Shown piece after piece: positions 26,626-35,805 of a DNA stretch of 64,000 bases; within the stretch, counting starts at the first letter, position 1; each line of letters begins with the position of its first letter. The translations under genes were made by a program, and so were the position numbers. This DNA is from Halorhabdus salina (GTDB lineage: Archaea > Halobacteriota > Halobacteria > Halobacteriales > Haloarculaceae). The notes under the pieces are model-generated. The model saw nothing but the letters and a program-made list of their open reading frames with translations. It was not told the origin of the DNA and searched no databases. The DNA lies in the NCBI RefSeq assembly GCF_013839425.1, contig NZ_JACDNP010000009.1, positions 17,768 through 81,767 on the forward strand, given 5' to 3'.

Positions 26626-27834
26626 CATTCTGAGAGCAGTTGTTTCGGGGCAATCGAGTGCAGTAGGACTTGACCCATTCCACGCATCGATGAAGCCACT
26701 AACTCTTCTGGAGAGGCGAACTCCATCAAGTCATCTTCTTCATACTTCTCTTGGAACTTGACGTACATCGCAACGCTGTACAGAGCAACTGAAACAACGT
26801 AGCGTTCTTGAACGAATGTGCACGAGCTCTCTGAGATTCCTGTTCTGAAGGACTCGTCGGATTGCCGCTGCGTGCATGTTGACGTAGATATCCATGTCGC
26901 TAATACTGTCTCCAGCCGTGGCAATTCTCACACTATCGTGTTCATCGAACTTGTGGTCACCCCAATCTTCTTTGACTCTGTTGATGTTTGGTAAGCTTAG
27001 ACCAGCGTATCCTGTCGGCTCAGGCGGGTCTCCGCTTCGGGTCTTTGTTTCTTGCTCCTCTACAAACTCTACGTTGACCCGTTGAGATAGAGCGTCATCG
27101 TCTGGTCTGGAAACGTTCAATGTTAGGGTGAGAACGTCGCCTTTGTTGTAGTCATTTGGTACTGTGATTCCAACAGTTAGAACTCCTTTATTCAGATTCG
27201 TCCACTTCACTGCGTCAGTAGTGGGACGAATCCTCACCTCTCCCTGTCCATCATCAGTGAGGTAATCGTTCGGAGCGTTCAGGTAGAAGCGGACTTGTCG
27301 AGTACGGTTGACAGGGACTTCCAGAGAATACCGTCCGTCCTTGTCAGTGTCATGGAATTCGTGGTCTCCGCTCGGGTCGTACGTCTAGATGATCTCGAAC
27401 GTGTCTGGAACCTCTGGCGGGTTGTACGGAGCCTCTTCTTCAGCAGGCACGTCGGCAGTCGCTTTGTCACCGCTCTCGAAGAATCTCTGGAGGTCGGGAT
27501 CTTCTTCCAGAATGCTCTGTAGAAATTCGTCCAAGATTTCGCCAGATTCGTCACTTGCTAATTTCTGACGCCAACGTTCCTTCTCCTCAATGAGCCATTC
27601 GTCGTTTTCGATGGCATCCTCTGTTCCTTCACGGAAGGCATTTGCGATCTCAGAGCGTATCACTCTGTCACGAGTCGGTTGAAAGAGATCAACCAGATCT
27701 GTCCCAGCTAAGTCAGAACAATCGACAAGAACGAGAGTGTCTGTTCCAAGTCTGGGTTCCTCACATCGGTTAGTTAAGAAGGTTGCACCTTCGTTTCCGT
27801 GAGTCTGACCGTTGACGGTGTAGAGAACCGCCAT
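26622..27834 (-). pseudogene. Decayed large-protein remnant, possibly from a defence-type ATPase
   Basis: On the minus strand the frame from 27834 reads MAVLYTVNGQTHGNEG, then LVDCSDLAGTDLVDLFQPTRD, an acidic helical part, and an in-frame TAG at 27385-27387. The same frame continues DPSGDHEFHDTDKDG to VRIATAGDSISDMDIYVN, then a frameshift near 26825 leads into a C-terminal end KFQEKYEEDD...LLHSIAPKQ. Similar frame also runs upstream (KRFVGGGEHRD), so the N-terminus is missing. The VNGQTHG and VDCSDL segments remind me of the C-terminal part of large Hsp90-type ATPases in phage-defence loci; this is memory, not proof. Confidence 0.5.
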
Positions 27835-28054
27835 ATCTCTGTGCTCACCACCGCCGACGAATCGCTTCTTGTGCCTACTGTGATTTCGTCTTCTTCTAGT
27901 AGCTCATCGATCTTGTCGCCTGTAACTCCCGTGAGTATCAGACACGATAACACTGTGCACAGGATTAAGTATACCTTCACGAATAACCATCATGTGGATT
28001 GTGGCGAGAGGCAGTCCGTACCTCCATACTGGACACCTATAAGAAAACAAGACA

Positions 28055-30475
28055 ATGAAATCCGAACGCTACTTACCGACGATAATCCGACGAAGCTACA
28101 CTCGCAAGTTTGCGATTTCAGCACTCCTCGTTCTGATAGTTGTCGCTTCGGTCGGATTCTATGCCCAGACACGTGTGTCTGCGGAGGTAACTCAGCAACA
28201 GGAGAGTTCCCTGCTGGGCAACGCCCAACTGGAAGCCGATAGCGTCAGACAGTGGATTGACACGCAACGGCAGACGACGAAGTCCCTGTCCGAACACCGG
28301 GGGTTGGCGTCCGATAGTGATGCTGACGCCCGCGAGATGATGGCCGCGAAAATGGACGAATTGCCGTCCGAGGTGGTTACACTCCACTACGTCAACTACG
28401 AGACTGGAGAGATAACGGCTAGCACCCGGCAGGAGGCCGAGGACACCCAAATCACCGATACGGAAATCGTGTGGGCGATGGAACAGCCGTTCAGTGAGTT
28501 GACGTTCAACGACCCCCAGAAGGTCACCCAGTCCTGGGTGTACTCGTCCGCATCGGGAAAGGCGTCCATCGCCATGCTCTCGCCGGTCCCGGAGTCCGAC
28601 CATGCGTTGGTGATGGTCATCGAGACGGGTGAGCGCGCCGAGAAATTCCGGAGTTCTATCGACGGCACGGAGACCTCAGTCGTCGGTAGCACGACTGGCG
28701 ACCTGTTGTTCGACAAAAACGAGGATGCACTCTTGTCCCCGTACGACGGGACTGGGGCCAACGCCACATTGAGCGCCATCGAGGAGGATACAGAGGGGAC
28801 GCTAACGACGAACGACTCGCTGGTCGCGTTCAGCGCGGTCGGCGGTGACTCGAACTGGGTTGTCGTCAAGACCGCTCCGAAATCGACGGCACTGAGTGCC
28901 CAACGCGAGGCCCAGAACATTGTGTTTGCCCTCGTCCTCACGTCAGTTCTTGGGCTACTGGTGCTTGGTCTCATGATTCGGCGTGGACCAGTGCGCTCGC
29001 TCAAAGAACTCTCGGAGCAGGCAACCGCTGTAGCCAGCGGCGAGTTAGACGAGGACATCACTGACGAAGGGCGCATCGACGAGGTCGGACAAGCTCGGTC
29101 CGGGTTCAGAGACATCACACGGTATCTCACGACTGTCGCTGACCAGGCCGATGCAATCTCGGACCAGCGGTTCGATGCCGCCGTGCTCGACGAGGATGTC
29201 CCGGGCCGATTGGGCACCTCTCTGGATACGATGCGTGCTGATCTCGAACAGTTCATCGAGGATGTCGAAACTGCCCGCGAAGACGCCGAACAGTCCCGCG
29301 AGGAGGCCCAGCAGCTGGCCGAAAACCTCGAACGACAGGCCGAGGAGTTCGGGTCTGTCGTCACCCGCGCGGCGGACGGCGACCTCACCGCGCGACTGGA
29401 CACGGATATCGACAACGACGCGATGTACGAGATCGCGTCATCGGTCAACACCATGCTGGACGATATCGAATCGGCCATGATGGAAATCCAGGCGTTTTCC
29501 CAACAGGTCGCGGCCGGGAGTGAGGAGGCCAGTGCCGGGGCCCGTGAAGCAAAGCGGGCAAGCGAACAGATCAGCCAGAGCGTTCAGGAAATCGCAACTG
29601 GTTCCGACGACCAGCGGGACCGACTCGAAACAATTTCCGGTGAGATGAACAACCTCTCGGCGACCATCGAGGAAGTCGCCTCGACGACCCAGTCCGTCGC
29701 TACCACCTCACAGGAGACCGAAGACATCGCCTCGAACGGTGAACAGACAGCAACGCAGGCGATTGCCGGCATCGAGGACGTCCGCGAGACGATGGTTGCC
29801 ACCGTGGAGAACGTCGAGACGCTCGACGAGTTGATGACCGAAATCGACGAAATCGTCGAACTCATCGCGGACATCGCTGAGAAGACGAACATGCTGGCGC
29901 TGAACGCCAACATCGAGGCTGCACGCGCTGGCGACAGCGCGACCGACGGCAGCGGCTTTGCGGTCGTCGCAGATGAGGTCAAGCAACTGGCCAGTGAGAC
30001 CCAGGAGTCGGCCGAAGACGTGGCCCAGTTGATCGACGAGGTGCAACACCAGACTTCCGTCACCGTCGACGAAATCCAGACTGCGGACGCGCAGGTTCAG
30101 GAGACCGTCGACGCTGTCGAGGAGACAGCCGAGGCGTTCACGGAGGTCGTTGCAAACATCGAGACGACCAACGACGGTGTGCAGGAAATTAGCGAGGCGA
30201 TGGACGACCAGGCGGCAAGTTCCGAAGAGGTGCTTACCATGTTCGATGACGTGGCCGAAATCAGCCAGTCGACGGCTGCGGAGGCTGAAACCGTCTCCGC
30301 GAGCGCCGAAGAACAGGCTTCTTCGATGACTGAGGTGACAGCAAGCGTCGAGTCTCTCGCCGAGCAGGCTGAACAGCTACAGGCACGCCTCGAGGACTTC
30401 GAAGTCAGTAGCGGCGATGGGGCCACGGGTGGCAGCGCCACTACAGACTCCGGCACCCAAAGCGGCATGTCGTAG
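28055..30475 (+). CDS. Methyl-accepting chemotaxis transducer (halobacterial Htr type)
   Basis: An 806-residue membrane receptor. TM1 lies at ~18-38 and TM2 at ~290-312, enclosing a ~250-residue extracellular sensor domain of dCache kind. A HAMP region (PVRSLKELSEQATAVASGEL) follows, then a second HAMP-like segment near residue 430, and a long cytoplasmic coiled coil. The signalling tip EIVELIADIAEKTNMLALN ... FAVVADEVKQLA is the conserved CheA/CheW-contact hairpin. Gln/Glu pairs that can be methylated occur on either side. The gene sits beside decayed DNA and its promoter is not evident. The ligand is unknown. No che genes are in the window. Confidence 0.92.
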   Translation: MKSERYLPTIIRRSYTRKFAISALLVLIVVASVGFYAQTRVSAEVTQQQESSLLGNAQLEADSVRQWIDTQRQTTKSLSEHRGLASDSDADAREMMAAKMDELPSEVVTLHYVNYETGEITASTRQEAEDTQITDTEIVWAMEQPFSELTFNDPQKVTQSWVYSSASGKASIAMLSPVPESDHALVMVIETGERAEKFRSSIDGTETSVVGSTTGDLLFDKNEDALLSPYDGTGANATLSAIEEDTEGTLTTNDSLVAFSAVGGDSNWVVVKTAPKSTALSAQREAQNIVFALVLTSVLGLLVLGLMIRRGPVRSLKELSEQATAVASGELDEDITDEGRIDEVGQARSGFRDITRYLTTVADQADAISDQRFDAAVLDEDVPGRLGTSLDTMRADLEQFIEDVETAREDAEQSREEAQQLAENLERQAEEFGSVVTRAADGDLTARLDTDIDNDAMYEIASSVNTMLDDIESAMMEIQAFSQQVAAGSEEASAGAREAKRASEQISQSVQEIATGSDDQRDRLETISGEMNNLSATIEEVASTTQSVATTSQETEDIASNGEQTATQAIAGIEDVRETMVATVENVETLDELMTEIDEIVELIADIAEKTNMLALNANIEAARAGDSATDGSGFAVVADEVKQLASETQESAEDVAQLIDEVQHQTSVTVDEIQTADAQVQETVDAVEETAEAFTEVVANIETTNDGVQEISEAMDDQAASSEEVLTMFDDVAEISQSTAAEAETVSASAEEQASSMTEVTASVESLAEQAEQLQARLEDFEVSSGDGATGGSATTDSGTQSGMS

Positions 30476-30744
30476 GGTCGCCCACACCTCCTTTGTGATT
30501 GGTAGCCAGCTAGTCGCTTCCAGCGGGCGCACTCGATGAAGCCGATGGCGTCCTGAAGGTCATCTTCCCGGACCCGCCAGCGGACCTGGCAATCGGTGGC
30601 GCGACGCCCGGTCGACAGGCGACCTGGCTGACGCCGACGAGGCGGACGCCGAGGTCGACGACAGACTCATCGTCGCCGTGTCCGAGCGATTGGACTGCTC
30701 ATCGGATGACTTCGAGGAGATGGATGACCGTGTGCTGTGGTTCA
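30476..30744 (+). other. Remnant sequence after the transducer
   Basis: No complete gene. One frame gives DLADADEADAEVDDRLIVAV and SERLDCSSDDFEEMDDRVLW, acidic and protein-like but without a start or known family. It leads directly into the transposase remnant. It looks like the tail of a lost gene cut by the insertion. Confidence 0.3.
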
Positions 30745-31200
30745 AATCAGGGATTCACGTTTATACGTTCAGAGCGGTGAAAACCACCGGGTTGATTGAC
30801 TGCAAAACTAGTGCAATTCTATATATACATTGTTCGATGAAACAACTGCACGATACACAGATTGCGTGGCAGCTACTTATGCGTAACCTAGAAAAACTGA
30901 GCATTTTGACCGCAGACAAAGGCTACGACTGGGAGATACTTCGTCGGAGACTCTGTTCAGAGGGCGTTAAACCGGTCATCAAGCACCGCGAGTTCGGCTG
31001 GCACGGCGTCGCAAACAATGTTTTTTCTCGATGATAGAACATACCACCAACGCTCAAATATCGAATCGACGTTTTTCGCGCTCTGTGGAAAATACGGCGA
31101 GATCGTGCGCGCTCGAACCTGGTTTGGTCAGTTCCGCGAGCTCGTGTTGAAATGTGCCGTCAGAAACGTCGAACTAGCTCTCGACCGCTCAAACGCATGA
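30745..31200 (+). pseudogene. IS5-like (DDE) transposase remnant
   Basis: The C-terminal half of an insertion-sequence transposase. The text FRAVKTTGLIDCKTSAILYI, then LTADKGYDWEILRRRLCSEG, VKPVIKHREFGWHG, and DDRTYHQRSNIESTFFALCG in another frame are typical of the second half of IS5/ISH-type enzymes, including the last catalytic Glu. A frameshift lies near 31005-31035. The N-terminal half and both terminal inverted repeats are not visible, so the element is dead. Confidence 0.7.
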
Positions 31201-31202
31201 AT

Positions 31203-31442
31203 TTAGGCGTCTAAACAAGACACAATCCAATCCGTGTCAACATCTCTCGCAGGATTCCCGTCAAAACCAGAGCGTTTCTCGTACCAGTCAAAGAACAGGC
31301 GAACCGCGGTCAAGTACTCGTAAGCAGTACGATTCGACACGTCTCCGTTAGCCATCCAAGTCAAGAAACTCTCCAGTTTCACAGCATCCAGATCGCCTAA
31401 CTCGTAATTCTTCTCGCTCACCCACTCATCCAACTTCTTCAA
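31203..31442 (-). pseudogene. Tyrosine recombinase N-terminal fragment
   Basis: 79 codons that look like the SAM-like core-binding domain of a phage/Xer integrase: KKLDEWVSEKNYELGDLDAV, then ESFLTWMANGDVSNRTAYEY, then LTAVRLFFDWYEKRSG. It stops shortly afterwards, and the catalytic R-H-R-Y domain is absent. It abuts the transposase remnant on the opposite strand. Together they mark an old integration hotspot. Sequence at 31443-31527 encodes a short FKCKECGKRW zinc-ribbon-like fragment and nothing else. Confidence 0.55.
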
Positions 31443-31527
31443 ACCGCTTTATCGATTGTATACGGTGTTACAACGCTTCAAATGCAAGGAGTGTGGCAAG
31501 CGCTGGGGGGAGATAGTTGACCGACGC

Positions 31528-32016
31528 TTACTCGTCGAACAGTTTTCTCGCTCGCCGGTAAATCGGCGCGTCGAGCCAGTCTTCTCCAGTGGCAAGTTGC
31601 TCGACGTCTGCCAGCGCGTCCTCGCGGTCAAGCACGCCGCAATCGAGCAGCGCCCGCAATACGATCGGCGAGATTGCGACCCGGGCCTCAGTGGCGGCCT
31701 GCAGTTCGGGGAGCGCCCGTAGGTCGTCGGTCAGCAGAAAGTCGGCGTCCCGTTTCCGGGCGAATACGACGACGCTCCCTTCGCCCGCATCGATCCGTGC
31801 GGATTCGATCGATTCCTCGACCTGGTGGACGGCAAGGTTATCCTGCCTGTCGAGTACTGCTCGGGCGGCTGTCGCGTGGGTGTCCTCGTATTCGGCCGTC
31901 TCTTTGAGCTCTGTGACCACGGTTGCGGTCGTGTGCACGTCGAACCCCGTGAGAAGGCGGTCCAGCCGGTCGATCGTCGAAAGCGAAACCAGCGCGCTCG
32001 TGTCCGCGACGATCAT
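31528..32016 (-). CDS. PIN-domain toxin (VapC-like)
   Basis: A 162-residue PIN nuclease. The first Asp is in VADTSALVSL (residue 5), a Glu lies in TELKETAEYED, and the C-terminal acidic cluster is DAGEGSVVVFARKRDADFLLTDDL, giving the four acidic residues needed for Mg-dependent RNA cutting. The start codon overlaps the stop of the upstream gene by four bases. With the ribbon-helix-helix protein it forms a type II toxin-antitoxin pair. The C-terminal tail (ALLDCGVLDREDALADVEQL) is typical of haloarchaeal members. Confidence 0.85.
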   Translation of the reverse strand: MIVADTSALVSLSTIDRLDRLLTGFDVHTTATVVTELKETAEYEDTHATAARAVLDRQDNLAVHQVEESIESARIDAGEGSVVVFARKRDADFLLTDDLRALPELQAATEARVAISPIVLRALLDCGVLDREDALADVEQLATGEDWLDAPIYRRARKLFDE

Positions 32017-32327
32017 GCCTCGTCGTCAAGTGCTGCGAGATCGGCGGCCAACTCCTCACCGTCGTCCAGCAACGACTTCGAGGCACGGACTGACTCGGCG
32101 TCCTGCCGGCCGACGAAGGCCTGCAAGACGTCGAAGTCGATTTCGTCGTCCAGATAGAGCTCGACGATTGCCTCACGGAATCGCTCGTCGTCCTCGACGT
32201 CGGCCAGATACTCCTGCAGTGCTTCCATCACAATATCGGTCCGGTCGGTATGACTCACCTCGGCAGCGACGTCGGCCTTCTCGACCAACTCCTCGGGCAG
32301 GCGGAAGTTGACGCGTTTGGTCCCCAT
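32013..32327 (-). CDS. Ribbon-helix-helix antitoxin partner
   Basis: A 104-residue protein. The first ~45 residues (KRVNFRLPEELVEKADVAAE, then HTDRTDIVMEALQEYL) are a clear ribbon-helix-helix DNA-binding domain, and the acidic remainder probably wraps around the toxin. It is coupled to the PIN gene by a 4-bp overlap. The start at MGTKRV is preferred; an in-frame upstream extension is not RHH-like. It presumably represses the operon. Confidence 0.84.
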   Translation of the reverse strand: MGTKRVNFRLPEELVEKADVAAEVSHTDRTDIVMEALQEYLADVEDDERFREAIVELYLDDEIDFDVLQAFVGRQDAESVRASKSLLDDGEELAADLAALDDEA

Positions 32328-32377
32328 CGTTCTGTACATACATTGTCTGTACAATCGAAAAACTCTTTCGGCGATGA

Positions 32378-32596
32378 TCACGCGGGATCGGCTGCTTTCT
32401 TTGGCAACTCGAAGACGTCCTCGATTTCAGCGTCGAACTCGCGGGCGATCCGCCAGGCCAGTTCCAGGGAGGGGTTGTACTCGCCCTTCTCGACGTAGAG
32501 GATCGTCTGGCGGGTCACGCCGACGCGGTCTGCCAATTCGGCCTGTGTGAGGCCAGCGTCTTCGCGACACTTCTTGATCGTCGTCTCGAAGTCCAT
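32378..32596 (-). CDS. XRE-family HTH transcriptional regulator
   Basis: A 72-residue DNA-binding protein of the compact XRE type: TTIKKCREDAGLTQAELADR, then VGVTRQTILYVEKGEYNPS, then LAWRIAREFDAEIEDVFEL. Recognition is by the phage-Cro-like helix-turn-helix and the typical tail of small bacterial and archaeal regulators. It begins one base before the stop of the membrane protein gene and is cotranscribed with it. It is the most likely ligand for the palindrome at 33052-33075. Confidence 0.88.
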   Translation of the reverse strand: MDFETTIKKCREDAGLTQAELADRVGVTRQTILYVEKGEYNPSLELAWRIAREFDAEIEDVFELPKKAADPA

Positions 32597-32597
32597 C

Positions 32598-33050
32598 TCA
32601 GTCCACCAGTCGACGGGCACGGACCACGTTCCATCCCTTGTGGGCAATCGACGAGACGATCGCTGCCATGCCGACCCAGACGAACACGATCTCACCCTGC
32701 TGGACCAGCGTCTTGAGCGGTTCGGACAGGCTCCCTTGCATTTCGACCATCGCTCCGAGCACGTAGGCTCCGAATCCGATCGCGAACAGGGCATAGAGCG
32801 CTCGACTGGCCGCCGTCTGGATCAGCGTTCGCACTCGCTCGTCGTTCTCCTCGATTCCGAGTCGAGTACCCACCCAGCGACTCGCCGGCAGAAAGCCGAC
32901 GAACAGTACCCCGCCGAGGGCGATCAGCGGTGGCGACTCGAACCCGATCCCGGCGTTCAACAACCCGATCACTAGCAGGAGGAAGAGCGCTCGCACAACC
33001 CGGTACTGTGTCTGGGGGCTCCCGACCCCGGTGTTAGGTTTGTTTAACAT
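32598..33050 (-). CDS. Four-helix membrane protein, DUF2178-like
   Basis: A 150-residue membrane protein with about four hydrophobic helices (ALFLLLVIGLLNAGI, PLIALGGVLFVGFL, ALYALFAIGFGAYVLG, IVFVWVGMAAIVSSIA). Small membrane proteins of this size are frequently paired with an XRE repressor in haloarchaea and in bacteria, where they belong to DUF2178-like families. Transport or signalling is not known. The start is set at the ATG of MLNKPNT, two bases from a perfect palindrome. Confidence 0.72.
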   Translation of the reverse strand: MLNKPNTGVGSPQTQYRVVRALFLLLVIGLLNAGIGFESPPLIALGGVLFVGFLPASRWVGTRLGIEENDERVRTLIQTAASRALYALFAIGFGAYVLGAMVEMQGSLSEPLKTLVQQGEIVFVWVGMAAIVSSIAHKGWNVVRARRLVD

Positions 33051-33051
33051 G

Positions 33052-33075
33052 CCGTGTTAGAAATATCTAACACGG
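33052..33075. promoter_or_regulatory. 24-bp perfect palindrome (operator)
   Basis: CCGTGTTAGA-AATA-TCTAACACGG, ten-base arms with a four-base centre, lies at -2 to -25 of the membrane protein/XRE operon start. A weaker related repeat (TGTTA...TAACA) overlaps the first codons at 33031-33050. The location on the promoter suggests autorepression by the XRE protein. Confidence 0.75.
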
Positions 33076-33168
33076 AAGGACTTATTTCTTGTGGCGCCTT
33101 CGGTCGGCGAGCCGGTGGGAATGCGCTCGATACTGCCGGTCTAAACAGTTACTAACCAGGATTCCCGA

Positions 33169-35607
33169 CTATTCGACGACGACGGTCCCCTCCATTCCCA
33201 CCGCTTCGTGGGGGATGCAGAGGTAGCCGTGTTCGCCGGTGGTCTCGAAAGTGTGGACGTAGGACTGGCCGGACTGGACGGCCCCTTCGCCGTTCGACCA
33301 GCCATCGCGGGCGGCGTCCTCGCTGTCGAAGTCCCCGGAGGCCCAGTATTCGGCGTCCTCGGGAATCTGCTCGCTGTATGCCGTGACCGTGTGGGGTTCT
33401 CCACCGGCATGCGTCCAGGCGATCGTGTCGCCGGCCGAGACGGTCAACTCTGTTGGCTCGAAGGCTGCGGCCGTCATGTCGACGACGTGGTCGGCGTCAT
33501 CGGGGACGCCTTCGACGACGTTGGGGCCACCGGAGAGATTGCTGTTGTGGCCGCCACTCGAACTCTCCTCGCTGTGGCCGCCCGAGGGTGCGCCCGCGAG
33601 ATCGAGATCGAGCGGTACGTCCTCGCTGGCATCGACCAGTGCGAACTGTGCGTACTGGGAAGCGTTAGCGAAGGTATCGGCGGCGCTTGCGACGTCACCA
33701 GCGCCGTCGAGTGACTCGATCAGCCCCTCCAGGGAGGCCTCGAAGGACTCGTAGGCGTTGCGGTCGGCCTCTTCGAGTAGCTCGTGGACGCGGGCACTCT
33801 CGAAGCGAGCAAAGGCGTCCTCGGCGATGCCGAGCGCGACCTCACGCTGTGGGCCGCCCGCGGCCTCGACCACGGCGTACGCGGAGGCGACGGCCTCCTC
33901 GCCGAAGGTCTTTGTCGGCGGGTAGACGGCCTCGCCGTTCCCGGCTGCCTGAATCACCGCGCCGATGGCTCCTTCGAAGCCCTCGTAGATCTCGGCATCG
34001 GCCTCTTCCAGTGCCTCGTGATAGCCGCCGGGATCTCCCTCAAAGTGCTCGAAGACCCACTGGGCGATTGCCTGTGCGCGATCGTCGTTGCCCAGCGTAT
34101 CGAGGACGGCAGCATCGAACCCACGGGCGGTGACAACCGCTGCCTCGCCCGCGCTCACGACCGACGTTTCGGCTGCGGTCGTCGCGTATTCCAGTAGCGT
34201 CGACTGGACGCCTTCGTAGTGGGTTGTGACGGCTTCGCTGTCCCCGGCCTCGAAGGCCTCGATCAGCCCCGCGAGGTGCTCTTCCTCGAAGGCGTGATAG
34301 AGCTCCTCGCTCGTCTCCTCGACGGCCTCGTGGAACCCGAGTTCGTCCTCCTCGAAGCGGGTGAACAGGTCCTGGGCGATCGACGCCGCGGCGTCACCCT
34401 CGTCGCGACGATAGCGCTCACGAGCGTCGGCGATCCGCGCCCGGAAGAATGCGGCGGCCAGAATCGGGGCCGCCTCGCCAGTCAGCGCCTCGATTCCGGC
34501 CACGAGGTTTTCGTCGACAGTTGCCAGCGGATCCGATATGTCGTCGCCCGCTTCGATGGCCGTCCGGAGGGCTTCGAGCCCGGACTCGAAGCCCTCGTAG
34601 GCTTCGCCGTCCGCGGATTCGAGGCCCTCGTGGGCGCGTGCCCCCTCGAAGTGCGCGAAGACATCGGTCACGACCGTCGCAGCTCGTTCGCGCTCGCCCG
34701 CTGCGGCGAGCCAGGCGGCGTCGGCAATCCGGGCCCGGTACGTACTCAGCGTTGCGGCGTGGGCGACCCCGAGAGAGGGGCCACCCAGCGAAGCAAGCGC
34801 TGCAGCGTCCCAGCCCATTGCCTGGAAGAGCGCCACGTGGCCGGCCCCTGCCGCGTGCTCGTCGTCGGCTATGGCATAGCTCCCGGCTAGGGCAGCTTCG
34901 AAGGTCAAATCAGCATTGGTCAGCGCCGACTCGCTGTTGCCCGATCCGGTGTTCGAAACGAGATTCCCCAGACTCCCTTCGAAGGACTCGAAGGTGTCGC
35001 TGTCAGTCGATTCGAATGCCTTCTGGACGCCGTCTCGGAAGCGTGCCTGTGTGTCCTCAGCGACGGTCGCCGCGGCGTCGGGATTGTCTGTCTCGAGGAG
35101 GAACACAGCGTTCTGGACAGCCGCCGCGAGTGCCTGCAGATCGTAGGCCTGTACCGTCCCCTCGCTGAGTAGCGCGCTTTGTGCGTCGGCCAGGTGGTCC
35201 GTCGCGGTGTCTGCGGCATCGCTTGCCCGTTGGAGGTCGCCCGCGGACAGTCCCTCTGACCGAAGGGCACCCAGCGCTGACTCGAAGCCCTCGTAGGCCT
35301 CGCTATCGGTCCCTTCGAGCACTTCGTGAGCGCCGTATTCGCCGCTTGCCTTCTCGAAGCGAGCGAAGACGTTCTGGGCGACGGCCTCACCACCATCGGA
35401 TGCTCCGGCCCGTCCAAGCGCGACTGCGTCTCGCACTCTAGCTCGCATCGCGTTCCACTCGGCCGCGACCGCCAGATCCGCGTTCGCCTGTCCGGCATCG
35501 TTCGGATCCCTCTCGGTCGTCGTTTCTCCAGGGGCTGAACAACCCGCCAGTCCGACTGTTCCCAACAGCGTTGCGCCGCCCGCCAGTATTTCTCGTCTGG
35601 ATGGCAT
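33169..35607 (-). CDS. Lipoprotein with six DUF5059-type repeats and a C-terminal halocyanin domain
   Basis: An 812-residue exported protein. The Tat/lipobox signal is PSRREILAGG..GLAGC (Cys23). Six ~100-residue repeats each carry F-x-R/H-F-E ... H-E ... Y-E-G-F-E (near 81-120, 187-212, 316-350, 415-445, 518-550, 598-632). Residues 701-812 are a type-1 copper domain with ligands His739, Cys797, His800 and Met805. I infer a surface electron-transfer or metal-handling protein. Two DtxR-type operators directly upstream indicate metal-responsive control, and a ZIP transporter gene lies beyond. The repeat family is named from memory. Confidence 0.82.
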   Translation of the reverse strand: MPSRREILAGGATLLGTVGLAGCSAPGETTTERDPNDAGQANADLAVAAEWNAMRARVRDAVALGRAGASDGGEAVAQNVFARFEKASGEYGAHEVLEGTDSEAYEGFESALGALRSEGLSAGDLQRASDAADTATDHLADAQSALLSEGTVQAYDLQALAAAVQNAVFLLETDNPDAAATVAEDTQARFRDGVQKAFESTDSDTFESFEGSLGNLVSNTGSGNSESALTNADLTFEAALAGSYAIADDEHAAGAGHVALFQAMGWDAAALASLGGPSLGVAHAATLSTYRARIADAAWLAAAGERERAATVVTDVFAHFEGARAHEGLESADGEAYEGFESGLEALRTAIEAGDDISDPLATVDENLVAGIEALTGEAAPILAAAFFRARIADARERYRRDEGDAAASIAQDLFTRFEEDELGFHEAVEETSEELYHAFEEEHLAGLIEAFEAGDSEAVTTHYEGVQSTLLEYATTAAETSVVSAGEAAVVTARGFDAAVLDTLGNDDRAQAIAQWVFEHFEGDPGGYHEALEEADAEIYEGFEGAIGAVIQAAGNGEAVYPPTKTFGEEAVASAYAVVEAAGGPQREVALGIAEDAFARFESARVHELLEEADRNAYESFEASLEGLIESLDGAGDVASAADTFANASQYAQFALVDASEDVPLDLDLAGAPSGGHSEESSSGGHNSNLSGGPNVVEGVPDDADHVVDMTAAAFEPTELTVSAGDTIAWTHAGGEPHTVTAYSEQIPEDAEYWASGDFDSEDAARDGWSNGEGAVQSGQSYVHTFETTGEHGYLCIPHEAVGMEGTVVVE

Positions 35608-35613
35608 TAGGAA

Positions 35614-35627
35614 TTAGGCTTGCCTAA
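35614..35627. promoter_or_regulatory. DtxR/SirR/Idr-type operator, site 1
   Basis: TTAGGC-TT-GCCTAA, perfect six-base arms, 7-20 bases before the start of the halocyanin-repeat lipoprotein. This is the shape of the iron/manganese-repressor sites of haloarchaeal DtxR-family proteins. Confidence 0.78.
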
Positions 35628-35649
35628 ACAGTGATAAGGCTATCGTTTT

Positions 35650-35663
35650 TTAGGCGGGCCAAA
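35650..35663. promoter_or_regulatory. DtxR/SirR/Idr-type operator, site 2
   Basis: TTAGGC-GG-GCCAAA, matching site 1 with a single arm mismatch, 36 bp further upstream. Two sites in tandem strengthen the reading of the region as a metal-regulated promoter. Confidence 0.62.
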
Positions 35664-35784
35664 ATCATGCAGAACCGATCCATTCCGCCGCCATCGACCA
35701 CAAGTGTCGCCGTCGCGTCGAGGTCTGTTCGGGTACGCAGTCGCCGAGTTCACCTTCTCGTTCACAGGCGGTACAAGGCGGATG

Positions 35785-35805
35785 CCCCGACCCTTGAGGT
35801 CGGGG
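35785..35805. repeat. IS200/IS605-type end hairpin
   Basis: CCCCGACC-CTTGA-GGTCGGGG, eight-base perfect stem. It sits in sequence (35700-35830, with GGCGGTACAAGGCGGATGC upstream and GGAACTCGACACC downstream) that I know from the ends of haloarchaeal TnpB/IS200-type transposons. No transposase gene is present. The rest of 35664-35967 shows no gene. Confidence 0.55.

Noticed and set aside
28396..29478. Ser-rich 360-codon open frame opposite the chemotaxis transducer.
   Set aside because: Composition (long Ser/Arg runs) is that of an antisense reading of a Glu/Asp-rich coiled coil.
30745..31442. A complete insertion sequence or active integrase.
   Set aside because: The transposase lacks its N-terminal half and is frameshifted, the integrase lacks its catalytic domain, and no terminal inverted repeats were found.
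33052..33075. The 24-bp palindrome as a transcription terminator.
   Set aside because: It is at the start of the operon, lacks a T-tract, and no gene ends towards it closely enough.
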